A model generated the notes under the pieces. The model was not told where the DNA came from. It searched no databases and saw nothing but the letters and a program-made list of their open reading frames with translations. 10,705 nt of DNA from NCBI GenBank assembly GCA_945827565.1, contig CALZNR010000021.1:1-10705 (forward strand). The letters are read 5' to 3'. Both the position numbers and the translations under genes were made by a program. Shown one piece after another: positions 6,370 to 10,705 of the stretch. The DNA comes from an uncultured Prevotella sp. Its GTDB lineage: Bacteria > Bacteroidota > Bacteroidia > Bacteroidales > Bacteroidaceae. How positions within the stretch are numbered: position 1 is the first letter of the stretch; every line of letters begins with the position of its first letter.

Positions 6370-8169
6370 ATGATGAAAAGAATACTCCTTGCGCTTGTAT
6401 GGACAGCGGTGGCATTAAGTGCCACTGCGGGTGATATATATGTGTCGGCACAGCGTGGCACCGACCGTGGCAGCGGCACCTCCCAAGCGCCTTTTGCCAC
6501 CCTGCAGCGGGCATTGAAAGAGGCGCGCGAATGGCGCCGACTGAACGATGGGCGCATTGAAGGGGGAATCCGCATCCTCATGGAGGGCGGTGTTTATCCG
6601 CTCGTCAAGCCCGTGTTCATACGTCCTGAAGACAGTGGCACGCCACAGTCGCCCACAGTGATATGTGCCGTCAAGGGTCAGGAGCCTATTGTCAGTGGTG
6701 GTGTCGGCGTGGGCGGATGGAAACCTGCCTCTGCTGATAGCCGCATCCCAGTGGCAGCCCGTGGCAAACTGTGGGTGAGCGAGGCTCCGATGATGGGCAA
6801 TCAGGTGGTGCCCGTGGCACAGATGTATGTCAATGGGCGCAAGGCAGAGCGAGCCAAGCAGTTTGCGGGCGACCGCATGGAGCGCATGGTAGATTTTGAC
6901 AAGGAGAGCGAAACCATCACCATCCCCACTCCTGCCTTTCCTTTGGATGCTGCTCCCCAGTTGCAGATGCTGGTACACCAGCGCTGGGCCATTGCCCTGT
7001 TGCGTGTAAGGGAGATGCGGCACCGTGCCAACGGCACCACACAGGTGTGGTTCCATCAGCCTGAGAGCGAGCTGGAGTTTGCCCATCCATGGCCGCAGCC
7101 AGTTATCTATGGCGAGCGGGGCAGTTCTGCTTTCTATCTGGTCAATGCCCTTGAGCTGCTCGACGAGCCCGGCGAGTGGTATCAGGATTTGCCTTCCGGG
7201 CGCATCTACTACTATCCACGTGAGGGCGAGAACATGCAGCAGGCACAGGTGGTGGTGCCCTGTCTGTCGCTGCTGGTGCAGTTGGCAGGCAGTCGTGAGC
7301 GCCCTGTCAGTTATCTGCGCTTTGAGCATATCTCCTTTGCCCATGCCGCCTGGACCCGTCCGCTCTTCGAGGGGCACGTCACCTTGCAGGGAGGCTTCCG
7401 CCTGATAGATGCCTACAAGTTGCCCCAGGCTGGTGTGTTCCACAAGTCACAGTTGGAGAACCAGGCGTGGATAGCCCGTCCCGAGGCGGCGATAGATGCC
7501 GCTTTTGCCCATGACATCACTTTCGAGAATTGCGTGTTCAAGCATGTGGGAGCCACCGCCCTCGACCTTCGCTATGCCGTTCGTCATGCCCGTGTGTGGG
7601 GCTGCCTTTTCGATGATATAGGGGGCACCGCCCTGATGGCAGGCTATTTTGGCGAACAGGGCTTCGAGACACACATACCCTATCAGCCACAGGTGGGCAC
7701 TGACCTTTGTGCTCATCTGCACATTGCAGGCAACACCATCCACAATACCTCTAATGAAGACTGGGGCTGCGCCGCAGTGAGTGCTGGCTATGTGAGCCAC
7801 ACCGATATACTGAACAACAAGGTGAGCCACACCAACTACTCTGGTATATGCGTGGGGTGGGGGTGGACCGCCTTGAAATGTGGTATGCAGTGCAACCGCA
7901 TCGAGGGCAACACAGTGAGCGATTATGCCCGCCGCCTGTATGATGCCGGGGGCATATACACCCTTTCCAATCAGCCGGGCTCGGTGATACAGCGCAACAC
8001 CATCTCGGCTCCCCATCCGGCACCCTATGCCACCAATCACAGAGCCTTCTGCATCTATTTCGACGAAGCCACCGATGGCTTCACCGTGAGCGAGAATGTG
8101 ATGGTGAAGGGCAGTTATGGTTACAACTGTCCCGGACCCAACCTCATAGTGAAAGACAATATCCAGTAA
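6370..8169 (+). CDS. Secreted GH141-like right-handed parallel beta-helix glycosidase
   Basis: A 599-residue protein from ATG 6370 (or 598 from 6373). The open frame reaches back to 6268, but that segment contains the glnN terminator and promoter, so I reject it. A signal peptide is clear: MMKRILLALVWTAVALSATAG, with cleavage near residue 20 or 21. There is no lipobox Cys, so it is probably periplasmic. The N-terminal part has DIYVSAQRGTDRGSGTSQAPFATLQRAL (22 on), YVNGR (153-157) and DEPGEWY (265-271), which I recognise from GH141-type proteins. Residues about 370-599 carry beta-helix turns, including ITFENCVF, LHIAGNTI, DAGGIYTL (525-532) and FTVSENVM. The D-x-G-G-I-Y-T motif is probably in the active cleft. 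Known GH141 members include an alpha-L-fucosidase and a xylanase; which applies is unknown. A GH31 gene follows after 28 bases, probably in one operon. Confidence 0.75.
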   Translation: MMKRILLALVWTAVALSATAGDIYVSAQRGTDRGSGTSQAPFATLQRALKEAREWRRLNDGRIEGGIRILMEGGVYPLVKPVFIRPEDSGTPQSPTVICAVKGQEPIVSGGVGVGGWKPASADSRIPVAARGKLWVSEAPMMGNQVVPVAQMYVNGRKAERAKQFAGDRMERMVDFDKESETITIPTPAFPLDAAPQLQMLVHQRWAIALLRVREMRHRANGTTQVWFHQPESELEFAHPWPQPVIYGERGSSAFYLVNALELLDEPGEWYQDLPSGRIYYYPREGENMQQAQVVVPCLSLLVQLAGSRERPVSYLRFEHISFAHAAWTRPLFEGHVTLQGGFRLIDAYKLPQAGVFHKSQLENQAWIARPEAAIDAAFAHDITFENCVFKHVGATALDLRYAVRHARVWGCLFDDIGGTALMAGYFGEQGFETHIPYQPQVGTDLCAHLHIAGNTIHNTSNEDWGCAAVSAGYVSHTDILNNKVSHTNYSGICVGWGWTALKCGMQCNRIEGNTVSDYARRLYDAGGIYTLSNQPGSVIQRNTISAPHPAPYATNHRAFCIYFDEATDGFTVSENVMVKGSYGYNCPGPNLIVKDNIQ

Positions 8170-8197
8170 ACCAATCTATCCCCAATAAACCACTCAA

Positions 8198-10447
8198 ATG
8201 ATTCCCACAAACTATTATCTCTTCGACTTTCTCGATTTCGACGAGAACCTCTCCAAACAAGAATCGCTGTGGAAGGCCTGTCAGCCCACTTCGGTAACGG
8301 AGCACCAGGGCGATATATGGGTCACCGTGCCCTTTCAGAAACAGCAGAACTCTAACGATATGGCCCCCGACACCACGGCAGAGCGAGAGGTCTATACGGT
8401 GATTATCAGACAGTATGCTCCCAAGATTATCCGTGTGTTTGCCGCCTTCAGTCCCACGGCAGTAGTGCCCGCCGACAGCGACGAGATGCTGCAATACAGT
8501 GAGCGGGTGAAGCAAATGCCCCTCCGTGTGGAGCAGGTAGAAGCGGGGTGGCGCATCACCGACGAGGCGGGAGTGATGCGTGCCTTCATCAACGTGCAGC
8601 AACCGCCCCTGCACCGCTGGAGCACCCTGTTGCCCGACCCGCAGGAAACCTTCGACCTGCGCCTCTATCCTGATGGCAAGCGTGAGGTGCGACTGGCTGC
8701 CTACGATCACTTCTCGCCCCCCCGCTACGATGCCCTGCCCCTGGGCTATTGCAAAACAGGCACCACCATCGACCGTGCCACCCTGTCGTTCGAGTGCAAG
8801 GCAGACGAGTGCTTTGCAGGCACGGGTGAGCGATTTGCAAAGATGGACCTCAGCGGACAAACCTTCTATCTGAAGAATCAAGACGGACAGGGTGTCAACA
8901 ACCGCAGAACCTATAAGAATATCCCCTTCTATCTCTCCAGCAGGATGTATGGCGTGTTCTATCACACCTGCGCCCATGCCAAACTGTCACTGGCAGGCTT
9001 CTCCACCCGTTCGGTGGAGTTTATGGAGCGCCAGGCAATGATAGATGCCTTTGTGATAGGTGGCGACCATCCCGAAGAGATTCTCCGTGGATATAGAGAC
9101 CTTACAGGCTATCCCTCCATGCCTCCGCTCTGGAGCTTTGGCGTGTGGATGAGCAGAATGACCTACTTCAGTGCCAACGAGGTGGAAGAGATATGTCAGC
9201 GGATGCGCCAAGAGCATTATCCCTGTGATGTGATACATCTGGACACAGGATGGTTCAAAACCGACTGGCTGTGCGAGTGGAAGTTTAACGATGAGCGCTT
9301 CCCCGACCCCAAAGCCTTCATCCACCGACTGAAAGACAATGGCTACCGTGTCACCCTGTGGCAGTTGCCCTACGTGGCAGAAGAGGCTGAGCAGATTACC
9401 GAGGCGCGGGAGAATAAGTATATCTGTACGCTCACCAAGCAGCAGGCGGGCGACGGCTCCAATTTCTCTGCACTTGACTATGCAGGCACCATCGACTTCA
9501 CCAGCAAGAAAGCCACGGAGTGGTATAAGTCACTGCTTAGGAACCTGCTGCAGATGGGGGTGGCTGCCATCAAGACCGACTTTGGCGAAAACATACACAT
9601 GGACGCTGTCTATGAGAATATGAAGCCCGAACTGCTGAACAACCTCTATGCACTGCTCTATCAGAAGGCGGCTTATGAGGTGACCAAGGAGGTGACGGGC
9701 GATGGCATTGTGTGGGCAAGGGCTGCCTGGGCAGGATGCCAGCGCTATCCCCTGCACTGGGGTGGCGACTCGTGCAGCTCGTGGGATGGTATGGCAGGCT
9801 CGCTCAAGGGCGGTCTGCACTTCGGCTTGTCGGGCTTCGCCTTCTGGAGCCACGATGTGCCCGGCTTCCACAGTCTGCCCAACTTTATGAACACCTGTGT
9901 GCGCGACGATGTGTATGTGCGCTGGACACAGTTTGGCGTGTTCTCCTCGCACATCCGTTATCACGGCACCAGCAGACGCGAACCGTGGCATTATCCAGCC
10001 ATCGCACCCATCGTGAAAAAATGGTGGAATCTGCGCTATCGGCTCATCCCCTATATCGTGAGCCAGAGCGAGCAAGCCACAAAGAGCGGCAGCACACTGG
10101 TGCAGGCCCTCATCTTCCACCATCCCCACAACCGCCTGTGCTGGCATATCGACGATGAGTATTACTTTGGCAACGACTTCCTGGTGGCACCTGTGATGAA
10201 CAGCGAGAACCGCCGCGACATCTATCTGCCAGAGGGAGAGTGGACACACCTCTTCACCGGAGAGCAGTATCATGGCGACCAATGGTTGCACGATGTGGAG
10301 GTGCCGCTGGAACAGATGCCCGTGTTTGTTCGCCGTGGAGCGGTGATACCCGTTTATCCTGAGCATGTGGAGTGCACCGACCAGATGGATATGAGTAAGG
10401 TGAAGCAACTGATTATTGACGAACATTTCAAGGGTATAGCATTATGA
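8198..10447 (+). CDS. GH31 family alpha-xylosidase-like glycosidase
   Basis: A 749-residue retaining alpha-glycosidase close to E. coli YicI in the catalytic barrel. An N-terminal beta-sandwich domain covers roughly residues 1-300. The barrel begins near PLWSFGVWMSRM. The nucleophile is Asp461 in IKTDFGE, and the acid/base is Asp524 in HWGGDS. LSGFAFWSHDVPGF and a C-terminal sheet region (YLPEGEWTHLFTGEQY) follow. KTDFGE, rather than the WIDMNE of alpha-glucosidases, points to alpha-xylosidase, though other specificities exist in this subgroup. No signal peptide is present (MIPTNYYLFDFLDFDEN), so it is predicted cytoplasmic, unlike the secreted neighbour upstream. It would then act on imported oligosaccharides. 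Its stop overlaps the next start (ATGA), suggesting translational coupling. Substrate is not provable from sequence alone. Confidence 0.9.
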   Translation: MIPTNYYLFDFLDFDENLSKQESLWKACQPTSVTEHQGDIWVTVPFQKQQNSNDMAPDTTAEREVYTVIIRQYAPKIIRVFAAFSPTAVVPADSDEMLQYSERVKQMPLRVEQVEAGWRITDEAGVMRAFINVQQPPLHRWSTLLPDPQETFDLRLYPDGKREVRLAAYDHFSPPRYDALPLGYCKTGTTIDRATLSFECKADECFAGTGERFAKMDLSGQTFYLKNQDGQGVNNRRTYKNIPFYLSSRMYGVFYHTCAHAKLSLAGFSTRSVEFMERQAMIDAFVIGGDHPEEILRGYRDLTGYPSMPPLWSFGVWMSRMTYFSANEVEEICQRMRQEHYPCDVIHLDTGWFKTDWLCEWKFNDERFPDPKAFIHRLKDNGYRVTLWQLPYVAEEAEQITEARENKYICTLTKQQAGDGSNFSALDYAGTIDFTSKKATEWYKSLLRNLLQMGVAAIKTDFGENIHMDAVYENMKPELLNNLYALLYQKAAYEVTKEVTGDGIVWARAAWAGCQRYPLHWGGDSCSSWDGMAGSLKGGLHFGLSGFAFWSHDVPGFHSLPNFMNTCVRDDVYVRWTQFGVFSSHIRYHGTSRREPWHYPAIAPIVKKWWNLRYRLIPYIVSQSEQATKSGSTLVQALIFHHPHNRLCWHIDDEYYFGNDFLVAPVMNSENRRDIYLPEGEWTHLFTGEQYHGDQWLHDVEVPLEQMPVFVRRGAVIPVYPEHVECTDQMDMSKVKQLIIDEHFKGIAL

Positions 10448-10661
10448 TGTGGAAGAAGAATCTGGAAGAAACCAAGCAGCATTACATCAACTGGTGGAAC
10501 CATAAGGGCATTGTGCTCAACATGTGGGAGCATTTTCAGGAGGGAGTGACTCCTCATGCCAACATCCCCATGCCGCCCGCTCCCGAGAGCCTGCAGCAAA
10601 AGTGGTTTGACGTGCAGTGGCGTGCCAGCTATCTGGACTGGTATGTGGCGCACAGCAGTAT
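10444..10661 (+). CDS. Partial gene, possibly uroporphyrinogen-decarboxylase-fold protein
   Basis: About 72 codons of genomic sequence remain before the contig runs into sequencing adapter at 10662. The start overlaps the GH31 stop (ATGA at 10444-10447, with a second in-frame ATG at 10447), so it is likely co-translated. The N-terminus is rich in Trp and His (WKKNLEETKQHYINWWNHKG, then MWEHF, then WFDVQWRASYLDWY) and has no signal peptide, so it is predicted cytoplasmic. From memory this resembles the start of Bacteroidetes and Firmicutes proteins annotated as URO-D-like or corrinoid-methyltransferase-like, often near glycosidases. That match is weak and unverified. The residues after Ser-Ser (I-C-L-L-Y-T-S-D-A-A-D-D) are adapter translation and must be discarded. 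Confidence 0.6.
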
Positions 10662-10705
10662 CTGTCTCTTATACACATCTGACGCTGCCGACGATATGCA
10701 GTGTG
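10662..10705. other. Sequencing adapter (Nextera), not genomic
   Basis: CTGTCTCTTATACACATCT (10662-10680) is the Tn5 mosaic end used in Nextera libraries. GACGCTGCCGACGA (10681-10694) completes the reverse complement of the read-1 adapter. TATGCAGT (10695-10702) is the reverse complement of ACTGCATA, the i5 index known as 506. GTG (10703-10705) is the first part of the P5 side. All four parts are in the correct order with no mismatch, so this is untrimmed adapter at a contig end. Confidence 0.98.

Noticed and set aside
6415..7443. A 342-codon antisense frame over the beta-helix glycosidase
   Set aside because: The sense strand has a signal peptide and family motifs. The antisense frame is low-information, with no domain and no start signal.
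10660..10705. The continuing open frame of the third carbohydrate-locus gene to the end of the window
   Set aside because: From 10662 it is Nextera adapter; the residues CLLYTSDAADD are a known type of adapter translation and not part of the protein.

Overview
The window looks like a metagenome-assembled contig end from a Bacteroidales bacterium, most likely Prevotella or a close relative. The reasons are a type III glutamine synthetase, the DapL (LL-diaminopimelate aminotransferase) route, Bacteroidetes-type promoters (TTTG ... TAnnTTTG), A-rich start regions mostly without Shine-Dalgarno sites, and a YicI-like GH31 beside a GH141-like beta-helix enzyme. Genus is inferred, not proven.

Left half (about 1-6310): a nitrogen-assimilation and diaminopimelate block. 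A PII signal protein gene (162-518, minus) diverges from dapF (909-1793) and dapL (1818-3047). Then come a TorF/TIGR02001-type outer-membrane beta-barrel gene (3147-3875) and glnN, a GSIII glutamine synthetase (4027-6216). The 390-base divergent gap holds a full consensus promoter for the PII gene and a clean -7 element for dapF. DapL makes LL-diaminopimelate from tetrahydrodipicolinate using glutamate. DapF turns it into meso-diaminopimelate for lysine and peptidoglycan. GlnN captures ammonia into glutamine, and PII probably reports nitrogen status. A perfect 15-bp inverted repeat without a U-tract lies between the barrel gene and glnN. A strong intrinsic terminator (6274-6310) closes the block.

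Right half (about 6318-10661): a separate carbohydrate locus with its own candidate promoter. It has a secreted GH141-like parallel beta-helix glycosidase (6370-8169), a GH31 alpha-xylosidase-like enzyme without signal peptide (8198-10447), and the first 72 codons of a third gene that overlaps the GH31 stop (ATGA). This third protein is tentatively a uroporphyrinogen-decarboxylase-fold protein.

The last 44 bases (10662-10705) are not genomic. They are the Nextera transposase mosaic end, the read-1 adapter, an 8-base index matching i5 506, and the first 3 bases of the P5 side. The contig ends biologically at about 10661. I found no CRISPR array, tRNA, rRNA, insertion sequence or clear new multi-gene system. 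The most open biological questions are the role of the barrel protein in the nitrogen block, the 3903-3939 hairpin, and the third gene of the carbohydrate locus.
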